Positions 24,555-33,734 of a stretch of 64,000 bases of DNA are shown in pieces (position 1 is the stretch's first letter; each line of letters opens with the position of its first letter). The notes below the pieces were generated by a model. It ran no database searches, was not told where the DNA came from, and saw nothing but the letters and a program-made list of their open reading frames with translations. Origin of the DNA: Phil1 sp040767925 (GTDB lineage Bacteria; Bacillota; Clostridia; Christensenellales; CAG-138); NCBI GenBank assembly GCA_040767925.1, contig JAXGNN010000001.1, positions 496,001-560,000 of the forward strand. The letters are read 5' to 3'. Made by a program: the position numbers and the translations under genes.

Positions 24555-25537
24555 CAAAAGGGAACGGAGTCGAGGAGGATCGAGGCGTCGGTCTCCGGGC
24601 CGAAGCCCGCCCTGCGCAGCGCCTTTAAAAAGTATTCCGGCACGGGCGCACGGAAGGTCATGGTTTCCCCGGTGCGCGGGTGCGCGAGCGTCAGCCGCGC
24701 CGCGTGGAGCGCCTGCCCGCGAAGGCCCAGCGGGTCCTTCGCGCTGCCGTAAACCTCATCCCCCGCGACGGGGTGTTTGATATAAGCCATATGGACGCGG
24801 ATCTGGTGCGTCCTGCCCGTCTCGAGCCGCGCGGCGACGAGCGTGTAGTTCCCCGCCCGCGCGAGCACGCGAAAGTGCGTGACGGCATCCCTCCCGCCCT
24901 CGACGACGGCCATGCGCTTGCGCTCGACCGGATGCCTGCCGATGGGCGCGTCCACGGTACCTGAATCTTCCTTAATGTTACCATCGACGAGCGCGAGGTA
25001 GACCCTGCCCGCCTCGTGCGATTTGAGCTGGGAGGAAAGCGCCCTGTGCGCGAAGTCGTTCTTCGCGACGGCGAGGAGGCCCGAGGTCATCTTGTCGATC
25101 CGGTGCACGATGCCGGGGCGGAGCTCCCCGCCGATGCCCGAAAGATCCTTCACGGCGAAAAGCAGGGCGTTGACGAGCGTGCCCCCTTCGTTGCCGGGCG
25201 CGGGATGCACCACCATGCCGCGCGGCTTGTCGACGACGGCGATGTCCGCGTCCTCGTAGACGATGGAGAGAGGGATATCCTCCGCCGCGATCCCCGCGGC
25301 CCTGGGCGCGCGCAGGCGGATTTCGACGAGGTCGCCCGCTTTGAGCTTCGTGCCCGCGCGGCAGTCCTTCCCGTTAAGAGACACGTCGCCCGACTCGATC
25401 ACGCGCTGGATGAAGGAGCGCGTCTCCCCGCTTATGAGTGCGCAGAACACGTCGAGCCGCACGGGCTCCCCGGCGCGCGCCTGGATGAGCGCGCCGTCGT
25501 CGAGATATTCCGTCGATACCCCGGGCGCGTCCGTCAT
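24554..25537 (-). CDS. rluD: RluA/RluD-family 23S rRNA pseudouridine synthase
   Basis: A 327-residue RNA-modifying enzyme. An N-terminal S4 domain (RLDVFCALISGETRSFIQRVIESGDVSLNG) is followed by the catalytic domain with the active-site aspartate in HRIDKMTSGLLAVAKND, and the ARLETGRTHQIRVHMA motif. The usual DxDTSG is DKMTSG here; the catalytic Asp is kept. The start overlaps the lspA stop (ATGA). The neighbouring lspA-rluD order is typical of Bacillota. Confidence 0.94.
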   Translation of the reverse strand: MTDAPGVSTEYLDDGALIQARAGEPVRLDVFCALISGETRSFIQRVIESGDVSLNGKDCRAGTKLKAGDLVEIRLRAPRAAGIAAEDIPLSIVYEDADIAVVDKPRGMVVHPAPGNEGGTLVNALLFAVKDLSGIGGELRPGIVHRIDKMTSGLLAVAKNDFAHRALSSQLKSHEAGRVYLALVDGNIKEDSGTVDAPIGRHPVERKRMAVVEGGRDAVTHFRVLARAGNYTLVAARLETGRTHQIRVHMAYIKHPVAGDEVYGSAKDPLGLRGQALHAARLTLAHPRTGETMTFRAPVPEYFLKALRRAGFGPETDASILLDSVPF

Positions 25538-26049
25538 GGCTCCTCCCCGGGTTTCTCCTCGCCTCTGTTTTTTTCGGCGGGCTTGTCCATGACGTACTTT
25601 TTGCCCTTGAAGAAAAGGATGTCGAGCATCAGCGAGACGGCGCCCACGGTGATGGCGGAATCCGCTACGTTGAAGATCGCGAAGTTGATGAGTTCAAAAT
25701 AGAACATGTCCCGCACGAAGCCGAGAAAGGCCCTGTCGATGAAATTGCCGATCGCTCCCGCGAGGATGAGCGCGAGCGAGACGCGCATGAGCGCGTGCAT
25801 CTTCCTTCGCTCCTTCACGAGAATGTATACCATAACGCCGCAGACGATGATGGTCGTGACGATAAAAAGCAGCCGCATGTTCTGCAGCATGCCGAACGCC
25901 GCGCCCCTGTTCTCCACATAGGTGAGCGAGAACACACCCTCGATGAGCGGGAAGCGTCCGCCGGGCAGCGCCGGCAGCCACGACGCACAATACGCCTTTG
26001 ACGCCTGGTCGAGCGCGACGATTATGACGAAAAGGATGATTTCCAGCAT
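25534..26049 (-). CDS. lspA: Lipoprotein signal peptidase II
   Basis: An integral membrane aspartyl protease of 171 residues that removes signal peptides from prolipoproteins. Four hydrophobic segments are present. The two catalytic aspartates are in GNFIDRAFLGFVRDM and FNVADSAITVG, and NRGAAFGM is the conserved loop. The hydrophilic C-terminal tail (EKNRGEEKPGEEP) is variable. Substrates in this window include the peptide-binding protein just upstream and the Asp-box lipoprotein at 43-47 kb. Confidence 0.96.
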   Translation of the reverse strand: MLEIILFVIIVALDQASKAYCASWLPALPGGRFPLIEGVFSLTYVENRGAAFGMLQNMRLLFIVTTIIVCGVMVYILVKERRKMHALMRVSLALILAGAIGNFIDRAFLGFVRDMFYFELINFAIFNVADSAITVGAVSLMLDILFFKGKKYVMDKPAEKNRGEEKPGEEP

Positions 26050-26076
26050 GTTTCCCCCAAGCCCTTGTTTCTGGTT

Positions 26077-26105
26077 ATCTTAGCACACGCGCCCGCTTTA
26101 TTCAA
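26077..26105 (-). promoter_or_regulatory. lspA-rluD promoter overlapping the upstream stop codon
   Basis: On the minus strand TTGAAT (26100-26105) and TAAGAT (26077-26082) are 17 bases apart, with TGC before the -10 (extended -10). The -35 overlaps the last codons of the peptide-binding protein gene. Confidence 0.6.
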
Positions 26106-27735
26106 CATTCGCCATATACCACGAGGCGACGTTGCGCATCACGTCCGGCTCGCGCATGTCCGCGACGCCCATGATGTCCATGTTGTACAGGACGCTGTTG
26201 AGCCGGAAGTAGAGCATGATGAACGGCAGCTCCCCGACGAAGGCCATCTGCAATTCGGCGGCAGCGGCACGGTAATCCTTCTCGCTCTCGGCGGTGTTCA
26301 TGTTGGCGACGAGCTGCTCCATGGCCGCGTTGGAGTATCTGCCGTAGTTCCGCGCGCCGGCTGCCGTAAGGTACGAGGAAAGGCTGCAGTCGCCGCCGAT
26401 GTTGAAACCGACGAGCGCGAGGTCGAAGTCTCCGGACTTGAGCTTGGCGATATAATCGCTCTCGTCGTCCCCGAGCGCGAAGGAGGCGGCCACGAGCTCG
26501 ACATGGATGCCGATGGCCTCGAGCTGCGCGCGGATGAGCTCCGCAGCGGTCTTCCTGACCGCGTCCGTCGAGTCGTTGACGAGGAGCGTAAGCGTCATCT
26601 CGTCGTAATGCCGCCCGTCCTTTTCGAGGTACGCGTCCTCGTCCGCGTTCGCCCAGCCCGCCTCGGCGAGCAGGGAGAGCGCGAGCTCCGCATTGTAGTC
26701 GTAGACGGCGGACTTGCCCTCGTAGAGCCACGAATCGGGCGGCACGGGCACGTCGCTCGCGCGCGCGCGGTTCATATAGACGTTCGTGATGATCCGGCTG
26801 CGGTCGATCGCGTAAGCGAGCGCCTGGCGGATGCGGATGTCGCGCAGATGCGGGTTCGCGTAGTTGACGAGCATCGCCTCGGCGTTCTGCGTCATCATGT
26901 CGAGCACCGCCGTGTTCGCGTCGTCCCGGTACCGGCCCACGCCCAGCGAGGAGGTGAACACCATATCGAGCTGGCCCGCCGCGTAGGAGGCGAGGGAAAT
27001 GTCGTTGCTCTCGCGCGCGTAGAACTCCACCTCGTCGATGTAGGGCGCCTGCTTCCACCAGTTGTCGTTGCGCGAGAGGCGCACGAGATCGGTCGCAACA
27101 TAGCTGAACTTGTACGGTCCCGTGCCCGCGGGGTAGTTGCCGGTCGCCGTGGACTGGCTCTCCGTCACCGGGAAGGTCAGCGCGTAGAGCGCGGAGAGGC
27201 CCTTCTGCTTCATGGTGACGACGAGGCTGCCGTCCCCCGCGGCCTCCATGCCGCCGACCTTTCGCGTCACATACGAATAATAGGTCGCGTCGCTGAGGCT
27301 GACGATCCGGTTATAGGTCTGCACCACGTCCGCCGCGGAGATGGGCGCGCCCGTGTCGTGCCAACGGGCGGCGCTTCGAAGCTTGAGAGTCCAGATGAGC
27401 CCGGTTTCGTCCACGGCCCAGTTCTCGGCGAGGCCGGGCGTAACCTGGCCCTTGCTGTCCACAAAAACGAGGCTCTCGAACACGAGCGAGTAGAGGATGA
27501 GCATCTCCTCGGTGTTCACCTTCAAAGGGTCGGTCTTGTCCGCGTTGACGGGCATGGGCAGGCGAAGCGTGCCGCCCTTCGCCGGCGCGGGCGTGGACGT
27601 CGGCTGGAGGATGGCGGGCGGCTGCGTCGCCGTGGGCGCGGCGGTGCTCCCGCCCCTGCCTCCGCAGCCCGCAAAAAGCAGCATAAGCGCCGCGACGAGC
27701 GCGGCGAGCGTTTTACTTTGCAAACTCGTCTTCAT
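26098..27735 (-). CDS. Peptide ABC transporter substrate-binding lipoprotein (orphan)
   Basis: A 545-residue family 5 (OppA/DppA-like) extracytoplasmic binding protein. The signal peptide ends in the lipobox FAGC with Cys24. Mature segments such as VFESLVFVDSKGQVTPGLAENW, WTLKLRSAARWHDTGAPISAADVVQTYNRI and DIRIRQALAYAIDRSRI are hallmark family features. No permease or ATPase gene is adjacent; it overlaps the end of the lytic transglycosylase gene by 23 bases. That partnership suggests uptake or sensing of muropeptides released by the transglycosylase, with permeases encoded elsewhere. The ATG at 27735 has GGAG; the open frame further upstream is in the wrong frame over the neighbour and was ignored. 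Confidence 0.92.
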   Translation of the reverse strand: MKTSLQSKTLAALVAALMLLFAGCGGRGGSTAAPTATQPPAILQPTSTPAPAKGGTLRLPMPVNADKTDPLKVNTEEMLILYSLVFESLVFVDSKGQVTPGLAENWAVDETGLIWTLKLRSAARWHDTGAPISAADVVQTYNRIVSLSDATYYSYVTRKVGGMEAAGDGSLVVTMKQKGLSALYALTFPVTESQSTATGNYPAGTGPYKFSYVATDLVRLSRNDNWWKQAPYIDEVEFYARESNDISLASYAAGQLDMVFTSSLGVGRYRDDANTAVLDMMTQNAEAMLVNYANPHLRDIRIRQALAYAIDRSRIITNVYMNRARASDVPVPPDSWLYEGKSAVYDYNAELALSLLAEAGWANADEDAYLEKDGRHYDEMTLTLLVNDSTDAVRKTAAELIRAQLEAIGIHVELVAASFALGDDESDYIAKLKSGDFDLALVGFNIGGDCSLSSYLTAAGARNYGRYSNAAMEQLVANMNTAESEKDYRAAAAELQMAFVGELPFIMLYFRLNSVLYNMDIMGVADMREPDVMRNVASWYMANVE

Positions 27736-28327
27736 AGAGCTCCGTATATTTCGCGTAAGCGGCCTTGACGCGCGCGAGGTAGTTCTTCGTCTCCTCGAAA
27801 GGGATGTTCGTGAGCGCGCCGTCTTCGCTGTATTTTTCATCCAGAAGCCATTTGTCCACATTGCCCGGCCCCGCGTTGTAGGCGGCGATGGCGTTGTCCG
27901 CATCGCCGTATTTTTCCAAAAGATAAGAAAGATACCAGCAGCCGAGCCGTATGTTGTCCGGAGCGGAGGTGAGCGTCGCCTCGGTATAATCCGCAACGGC
28001 AAGCTTCTCCGCGATCCACGCGCCGGTCGCGGGCATGATCTGCATGAGCCCCACCGCGCCCTTGTGGGAAACCGCCTCGGGGTCGCCCCGGCTCTCGGTG
28101 TGGATGATCGCCGCCACGAGGTACGGGTCGAGCATGAATTCCGCCGCCGAGACCCTGATTTCGGCCTTATAGGCGAGCTGATACGTTTTCTTCTCAAGAT
28201 GCCTGTTCGCGTAATAGCCCAAAACCGTTATCGCCGCGAGCACGAGCGCCAGCGCCGGGAGGAACCGTTTGAGGTTCAGCCGCCGTTTTTTCTTTTTCTT
28301 CGCGCTCGTCACGGCCGCCGCGGTCAT
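27713..28327 (-). CDS. Lytic transglycosylase (SLT domain), membrane anchored
   Basis: A 204-residue murein-cleaving enzyme. A Lys/Arg-rich N-terminus and one membrane segment (about 22-40) anchor it outside the cell. The SLT domain has the catalytic glutamate Glu78 in IIHTESRGDP, followed by GAVGLMQIMPATG and AYNAGPGNVDKWL. The length fits the small YjbJ-like group of Bacillota. Its ATG overlaps the coaE stop (ATGA). It is followed by an overlapping peptide-binding lipoprotein gene. Confidence 0.94.
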   Translation of the reverse strand: MTAAAVTSAKKKKKRRLNLKRFLPALALVLAAITVLGYYANRHLEKKTYQLAYKAEIRVSAAEFMLDPYLVAAIIHTESRGDPEAVSHKGAVGLMQIMPATGAWIAEKLAVADYTEATLTSAPDNIRLGCWYLSYLLEKYGDADNAIAAYNAGPGNVDKWLLDEKYSEDGALTNIPFEETKNYLARVKAAYAKYTELYEDEFAK

Positions 28328-28926
28328 CGCGCGCGCTCCGACACGCGCTGATACTGCAGATCCACCTGGGCGAGAAACGGGGCGATCTCCCCGTCGTTAT
28401 GGAAAACGACGTCTGCATACCGCGCCTTTTCTTCGTCGCCCATCTGCGCCGAAATGCGGCGGAGCGCTTCCTCCCCCGCGTTCCCGTCGCGCCCGGCGAC
28501 GCGCGAAACGCGCGCCTCGGCCGGGGCCGTCACGAGCCACACCTCGTCGCACAGGCCCTGCCAGCCCGCCTCTATGAGAAGCGGCACGTCCCAGACGATC
28601 ACGGCGCCGGGATCGACTGATGAGATTTCATTGCTTTTTTCTAAAAAAAACTCGAGCACCAGCGGATGGACGATGGCGTTGAGCGCTTTTCGCTTTCCCT
28701 CGTCCGCAAAGACGATTTCGGCGAGCGCCCGCCTGTCGAGCGCGCCGCTTTCATGGAACACGCCCCTTCCGAACGTCGCCTCGATGGCGGGGATGGCCGC
28801 GCCGCGGGTTCCCGTCACCTCCCGGCTCACGGCGTCCGCGTCGAGCACGCGCGCGCCGAACTCCGCGAGCCGCCGCGCGGCCGTGGATTTCCCGGAGCCT
28901 ATGGAGCCTGTGAGCCCGATGATCAT
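28324..28926 (-). CDS. coaE: Dephospho-CoA kinase
   Basis: Catalyses the last step of coenzyme A synthesis; 200 residues. P-loop GLTGSIGSGKSTAARRL at the N-terminus, then DADAVSREV and the lid segment RVAGRDGNAGEEALRRISAQM, all typical. It lies 13 bases downstream of polA, the common polA-coaE order, and overlaps the next gene by ATGA. Confidence 0.96.
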   Translation of the reverse strand: MIIGLTGSIGSGKSTAARRLAEFGARVLDADAVSREVTGTRGAAIPAIEATFGRGVFHESGALDRRALAEIVFADEGKRKALNAIVHPLVLEFFLEKSNEISSVDPGAVIVWDVPLLIEAGWQGLCDEVWLVTAPAEARVSRVAGRDGNAGEEALRRISAQMGDEEKARYADVVFHNDGEIAPFLAQVDLQYQRVSERAR

Positions 28927-28939
28927 AAAAACATCTTCC

Positions 28940-31504
28940 TTACTTGGTGTCGTACCAGCTATGCCCGGTCCTGACGTCCGCGCGAAGCGGCACCGCGAGC
29001 TCCATCACGCCTTCCATGCAGTCGGCGAGCAGCTTTTCCACGCGCGACGCCTCGTCGATCGGGGCGTCGATGATCAGCTCATCGTGAATCTGGAGGATCA
29101 GCCTTGCCTTAAAGCCGCCCTCCCGTAAAGCCCTGTGCACGCGCACCATGGCGAGCTTGATGATGTCCGCAGCGGTCCCCTGTATGGGCATGTTCATCGC
29201 GACGCGCTCGCCGAAGGAGCGTGTGTTGAAGTTTCCGGAAGAGAGCTCCGGCAGCTCCCGCCGCCTGCCCATGAGCGTCTTCGCGCAGCCCGCGCGCCTG
29301 CCGTCCTCCACGCACTTTTTCAGGAATGCCTGCACGCCGGGGTAGCGGGCAAAATAGAGCTCGATGTACCTCGCCGCCTCCTTGCGGCTGATGCCGAGCT
29401 GGCGCGAGAGGCCGAAGTCGCTGATGCCGTAGACGATGCCGAAGTTGACCGCCTTGGCGGCGCCCCTTTGCGCCGAGGTGACCTCGTCGAACGGCACGCC
29501 GAACACCTCCGCGGCCGTGCGCCTGTGGATGTCCGCCCCGTCGAGGAAGGCGCGGATCATGCCCGCGTCGCCGCTCATGGCGGCGAGCAGGCGAAGCTCG
29601 ATCTGGGAATAGTCCGCGTCGACGAGCACGCGGCCCTCGCTGGCGATGAAAGCCTTTCTGATGTCGCGGCCGATGTCCGTGCGCACGGGGATGTTCTGCA
29701 GATTCGGCTCGGTGCTGGAAATCCGCCCCGTCGCGGTGACGTTCTGGTTGAAGCTCGTGTGCACGCGCCCCGTTTCGCTCCGGATGAGCGCGAGAAGCCC
29801 GTCCACGAAGGTGGAGCTCAATTTGCTCAGCGTCCTGTACTCGAGGATCAGCGGCACGATGGGATGCAGGTCATAAAGGCTCTCGAGCACCTCGGAATCG
29901 GTCGAGTAGCCCGTTTTCGTCTTCTTCATGACGGGGAGCTGGAGCCTGTCGAACAGCACCTCGCCGAGCTGTTTGGTCGAGAGGATGTTGAACTCCGCGC
30001 CCGCGTGGCCGTATATTTCCCGGGCAAGTTCGTCGCTTCTCGCGTGGAAGCGCAGGCTAAGCCTTGTCAGTTCCTCCCGGTCGAGCGCGAAGCCTTCGCG
30101 CTCCATGTCGAAGAGCACCTCGACGAGGGGCAGCTCCACCTCATCATAGAGCTTTTTGAGCTCCTTTTCCTCCATTTCCGCGCGCATGGCGGGATAGAGC
30201 CGCATCAGCGCCGCCGCGCCCGCGTCCTCCAGCTTCAGCCTCTCCCCCGCGAGGGTCTTTAGCGAATCCGCCGGATGTATGGCGTGGAGGAGGTAGTCCG
30301 CGAGCATCGCGTCGAACGCGACGCCGCGCATCGATATCCCGTACCGCGCCGCCGCGTGGCGGAGCCGCTTGGAATCAAAGAGGATCTTGCCCTTGTTCCC
30401 GTCCTCAAAAAGCGGTTTGAACGCCGCGTAGATCCTGCCCTCGTCGAGCCCGCAGTCGAGGAGCGTCGCGCCGAGCACGCAGTCGTGCTGGCGGGTCCCG
30501 TCCCAGCTCACGCTGAACGCGTCGCCCACATGGACGGCGAACTCCTGCGCGCCCTTGAGCGATTCGACGAGCGCGGCGAGCTTTTCCTCGTCGTCCACGA
30601 GGACGTGGGCGATCTTCCCGCCCAAAGGCGCGGCGGGCGTTTCGGCCCTCTTTCCGGGGAGCCGCTCGATGATGCTTCGAAGCTCCAACTCGCGCATCAG
30701 CGGCACGCCGAAGGCGAGGTTTGAAAGATCGAACGCGCATTCCTCGAGGCTGTAGGGTACGGGGACGTTCGTGTCGATGACGCCGAGGCGGTAGCTCATG
30801 CGCGCGCTGTCCGCGCCCAAGAGGAGCCTTTCGCGCAGCGCGCCCTTCTCCTCCTCTGCGCAGGCGAGCGCGTTTTCCATGGTGCCGTATTTTTGAAGGA
30901 GCTTGAGGGCGGTCTTTTCGCCCACGCCCGGTATGCCGGGGAGATTGTCCGACCCGTCCCCCATGAGCGCCTTCAAATCCACCATGCGCTCCGGCGCGAG
31001 GCCGTACTGCTCCATGAGGACGTTTTTATCGTATTCGACCGTATCCGTGACGCCCTTTTTCGTCATGAGCACGTGCGTGTCCTCGCCGACGAGCTGCAAC
31101 GCGTCCCGGTCGCCTGTCACAAGCATGGCGGGGATGCCGTTTTCGTTTGCGATGCGCGCGTATGTGCCGAGGATGTCGTCCGCCTCATACCGCTCCACCT
31201 CGCAGATGCGTATCTTCATATCGGACAGGAGCTTTTTGATGAGGGGGAACTGCGCGCGAAGGTCCTCGGGCGTCTCGCGCCTGCCCGCCTTGTATTCGGC
31301 GTACTCCTCGTGGCGGAAGGTCGGCCCGTGCATGTCGAAGGCGACGAGGAGGTTCGTCGGCTCCGCCGCGGCCAGCCGGAGCAGCATGTTGACGAAGCCG
31401 TAGATCGCGCCCGTGGGCGTGCCGGACTTCGTCATCATCGAGGGCAGCGCCCAGTATGCCCTGTGCATGAGGCTGTTGCCGTCTATGGCGATGAGCTTTT
31501 TCAT
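28940..31504 (-). CDS. polA: DNA polymerase I, with degenerate 3'-5' exonuclease domain
   Basis: An 854-residue repair polymerase. The 5'-3' exonuclease occupies about 1-290 (LIAIDGNSLMHRAYWAL, VTGDRDALQLV, GDGSDNLPGIPGVGEKTA). The middle domain has a 3'-5' exonuclease fold but lacks the DxE metal motif: the strand reads EFAVHVGDAFSV. The polymerase domain has RISSTEPNLQNIPVR, motif A VDADYSQIELR, the O helix region RGAAKAVNFGIVYG and motif C QIHDELIID. As in many Bacillota PolAs, proofreading is predicted to be lost. It lies 13 bases after the phosphorylase gene. Confidence 0.97.
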   Translation of the reverse strand: MKKLIAIDGNSLMHRAYWALPSMMTKSGTPTGAIYGFVNMLLRLAAAEPTNLLVAFDMHGPTFRHEEYAEYKAGRRETPEDLRAQFPLIKKLLSDMKIRICEVERYEADDILGTYARIANENGIPAMLVTGDRDALQLVGEDTHVLMTKKGVTDTVEYDKNVLMEQYGLAPERMVDLKALMGDGSDNLPGIPGVGEKTALKLLQKYGTMENALACAEEEKGALRERLLLGADSARMSYRLGVIDTNVPVPYSLEECAFDLSNLAFGVPLMRELELRSIIERLPGKRAETPAAPLGGKIAHVLVDDEEKLAALVESLKGAQEFAVHVGDAFSVSWDGTRQHDCVLGATLLDCGLDEGRIYAAFKPLFEDGNKGKILFDSKRLRHAAARYGISMRGVAFDAMLADYLLHAIHPADSLKTLAGERLKLEDAGAAALMRLYPAMRAEMEEKELKKLYDEVELPLVEVLFDMEREGFALDREELTRLSLRFHARSDELAREIYGHAGAEFNILSTKQLGEVLFDRLQLPVMKKTKTGYSTDSEVLESLYDLHPIVPLILEYRTLSKLSSTFVDGLLALIRSETGRVHTSFNQNVTATGRISSTEPNLQNIPVRTDIGRDIRKAFIASEGRVLVDADYSQIELRLLAAMSGDAGMIRAFLDGADIHRRTAAEVFGVPFDEVTSAQRGAAKAVNFGIVYGISDFGLSRQLGISRKEAARYIELYFARYPGVQAFLKKCVEDGRRAGCAKTLMGRRRELPELSSGNFNTRSFGERVAMNMPIQGTAADIIKLAMVRVHRALREGGFKARLILQIHDELIIDAPIDEASRVEKLLADCMEGVMELAVPLRADVRTGHSWYDTK

Positions 31505-31517
31505 AAAGCCTCCGATC

Positions 31518-32828
31518 CTATTCTATGACCTCGTAGACCATGGGGATGCGCTCGGGCAGAGTTTTCGCGATCCTGACGGCGTTCCTTACCTTCGCCGCGG
31601 CCTCCGCGAGCTTCGAGGTGTCGTTGGCGTAGAGGGTGGCGAGGGGTTCGTCCCGGTTGATATACGCGCCCCTTCTCTTTTTCATGACGAGGCCCACCGC
31701 GGGGTCGATGACGTCCTCCTTTTTCGAGCGGCCCGCGCCGAGAAGCTGCGCCGCGACGCCGATGCTCACGGCGTCCATGTCGGCCACATATCCCGCGCTC
31801 GTGGGGAACACCTCGAGCCTGCGCTTCACGCGGCAGAGGAGCGAGGGGTCGCGGACGCAGGCGATATCCCCGCCCATAGCAAAAAGCATGGCCTCGAGCT
31901 TCCTGAGCCCCGCGCCGGAGGCGAGCGCCGAACTGAGCTTCTCCCGCGCGTCCGCGTCGCTTTCGGCGAGGTTCGCGAGAAGAAGCATCTTCGAGGCGAG
32001 CAGCATGCACACCTCGAGCAGCGGGTCCCCTTCCGGCGTCTTGCCCGAGAGGGTTTCGATGGCCTCCTTCATCTCGAGCCCGTTGCCCACCGCGAGGCCG
32101 AGCGGCTGGTTCATATCCGTGATGACGGCGACGGTCCTCCTGCCCACGTGCGCGCCGATGTCGACCATCGTGCGGGCGAGCCGCCGCGCGTCCTCGAGCG
32201 TCTGCATGAAGGCGCCGCTGCCGACCTTGACGTCGAGCACGATGGCGTCCGCGCCCGCGGCGATCTTTTTCGACATGATGCTCGAGGCGATGAGGGGCAC
32301 GCTCTCGACCGTGCCCGTCACGTCCCGGAGCGCGTAGATGAGCTTATCCGCCGGGTTGAGGTTGCCCGTCTGCCCCATGACGCACAGGCCGATGTCATTG
32401 ACGATTTTCTTAAAACGCTCCACGGGGAGAGACACGGAAAGGCCGGGCACGGACTCGAGCTTGTCGAGCGTGCCGCCCGTGTGGCCAAGGCCCCTGCCGC
32501 TCATCTTGGCGACGGTGCCGCCGCACGCCGCGACGAGGGGCGCGACGACGAGCGTGGTCGTATCCCCCACGCCGCCGGTCGAGTGCTTATCCACCTTCAC
32601 GCCGCGCAGCGAGGAGAGGTCCACGACATCCCCGGAATAGACCATGGCGCGCGTGAGTTCGCCGATTTCGGCCGCCGGCATGTCCGTAAAACACACCGCC
32701 ATCAGCCACGCCGCCATCTGGTAATCGGGAATGTCCCCGCCGACGAAGCCGTTGACGATGAATGAGATCTCCTCCCCCGCCAGCTCTTTCCCGGCGCGGG
32801 TCTTTAGAATCAGGTCGACCATCCTCAT
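31518..32828 (-). CDS. pdp: Pyrimidine-nucleoside phosphorylase
   Basis: Phosphorolysis of thymidine/uridine to base and (deoxy)ribose 1-phosphate; 436 residues. The signature KMSGRGLGHTGGTLDKLES and the phosphate-binding VDKHSTGGVGDTTTL are complete, and KVGSGAFM follows. It sits directly after era and near cdd, so a deoxynucleoside salvage pair (deamination then phosphorolysis) is encoded here. The substrate range, thymidine-only or broad, cannot be told from sequence by eye; the Bacillota enzymes are usually broad. Confidence 0.95.
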   Translation of the reverse strand: MRMVDLILKTRAGKELAGEEISFIVNGFVGGDIPDYQMAAWLMAVCFTDMPAAEIGELTRAMVYSGDVVDLSSLRGVKVDKHSTGGVGDTTTLVVAPLVAACGGTVAKMSGRGLGHTGGTLDKLESVPGLSVSLPVERFKKIVNDIGLCVMGQTGNLNPADKLIYALRDVTGTVESVPLIASSIMSKKIAAGADAIVLDVKVGSGAFMQTLEDARRLARTMVDIGAHVGRRTVAVITDMNQPLGLAVGNGLEMKEAIETLSGKTPEGDPLLEVCMLLASKMLLLANLAESDADAREKLSSALASGAGLRKLEAMLFAMGGDIACVRDPSLLCRVKRRLEVFPTSAGYVADMDAVSIGVAAQLLGAGRSKKEDVIDPAVGLVMKKRRGAYINRDEPLATLYANDTSKLAEAAAKVRNAVRIAKTLPERIPMVYEVIE

Positions 32829-32846
32829 AGAAGAACGCCTCCCCTT

Positions 32847-33734
32847 TTATTCGTAGCCCAGTTCCTTCAGCATGCTCTCCTTGTTGCGCCAGTCGTCCTT
32901 CACCTTCACCCAGAGCTGGAGGTTGACGCGCATGCCCAGCAGCCATTCGATATCCCTGCGGGCGGCGGTGCCGATGTTTTTGAGCATAGCGCCCTTTTTG
33001 CCGATGATGATGCCCTTGTGCCCGTCGCGCTCGCAGTAGATGGTCGCGTAGACGTCGGCAAGCTGACCGTCCTGCCGCACCTCGATCTTATCCACGCCCA
33101 CGCCGACGCCGTGGGGCACCTCCTCGCTGAGAAGCTCCAGCGCCTTCTCGCGGACGATCTCCGCGACGATGACGCGCTCGGGCTGGTCGGTGACCATATC
33201 CTCGGGGAAATACTGCGGCCCTTCTTTCAGGTAGGAACGGAGGGTTTCGACGAGCCTCTCCGCGTTGTCGCCGGTCTTTGCCGAGATGACGACGACCTCG
33301 CGGATGAAGCTTTCCTTTTCGAGCCGTTCCTTCGCCTTCTCCACGGCCTCGGGGCGGGCGATGTCCGCCTTGTTGACGGCGGCGACGACGGGCGCTTTGG
33401 CGGAGCGTAGGCGCTCGAGGATGGCCTCGTCCCGCTCCCGCACGCCTCCCGCCGCATCCGCGACGAAGAGGATGCATTCCACCTCGTTGACGGAGTCGTA
33501 CGCGACGCCCAGCATATACTCGCCAAGCCGGTTGCGCGGGGCGGCGACGCCCGGCGTATCGAGGAAAACCATCTGATAGCCCGGGCGCGTGAGCACGCCC
33601 ATGATGCGGTTGCGCGTTGTCTGCGCGCGCGCGGACACGATGGAAACCTTCTGCCCGACGAGGAGGTTCATGAGGGTGCTCTTCCCCGCGTTGGGCGAGC
33701 CGATGATCGAAATAAAGCCCGACAGATAGCTCAT
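32847..33734 (-). CDS. era: GTPase Era
   Basis: A 295-residue ribosome-assembly GTPase that binds the 3' end of 16S rRNA. G1 is GSPNAGKST, G3 is DTPGVAAPRNRLGEYM, G4 is NKAD, and the C-terminal KH domain has IIIGKKGAMLKNIGTAARRDIEWLLG. The ATG at 33734 overlaps the cdd stop (ATGA); residues upstream in the open frame are antisense-like and not used. The order cdd-era is standard for Bacillota. Confidence 0.97.
   Translation of the reverse strand: MSYLSGFISIIGSPNAGKSTLMNLLVGQKVSIVSARAQTTRNRIMGVLTRPGYQMVFLDTPGVAAPRNRLGEYMLGVAYDSVNEVECILFVADAAGGVRERDEAILERLRSAKAPVVAAVNKADIARPEAVEKAKERLEKESFIREVVVISAKTGDNAERLVETLRSYLKEGPQYFPEDMVTDQPERVIVAEIVREKALELLSEEVPHGVGVGVDKIEVRQDGQLADVYATIYCERDGHKGIIIGKKGAMLKNIGTAARRDIEWLLGMRVNLQLWVKVKDDWRNKESMLKELGYE

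Noticed and set aside
27736..28197. N-terminal extension of the peptide-binding protein over the transglycosylase gene.
   Set aside because: The extension is Arg/Ser-rich and antisense-frame-like, and the ATG at 27735 begins a standard lipoprotein signal peptide.
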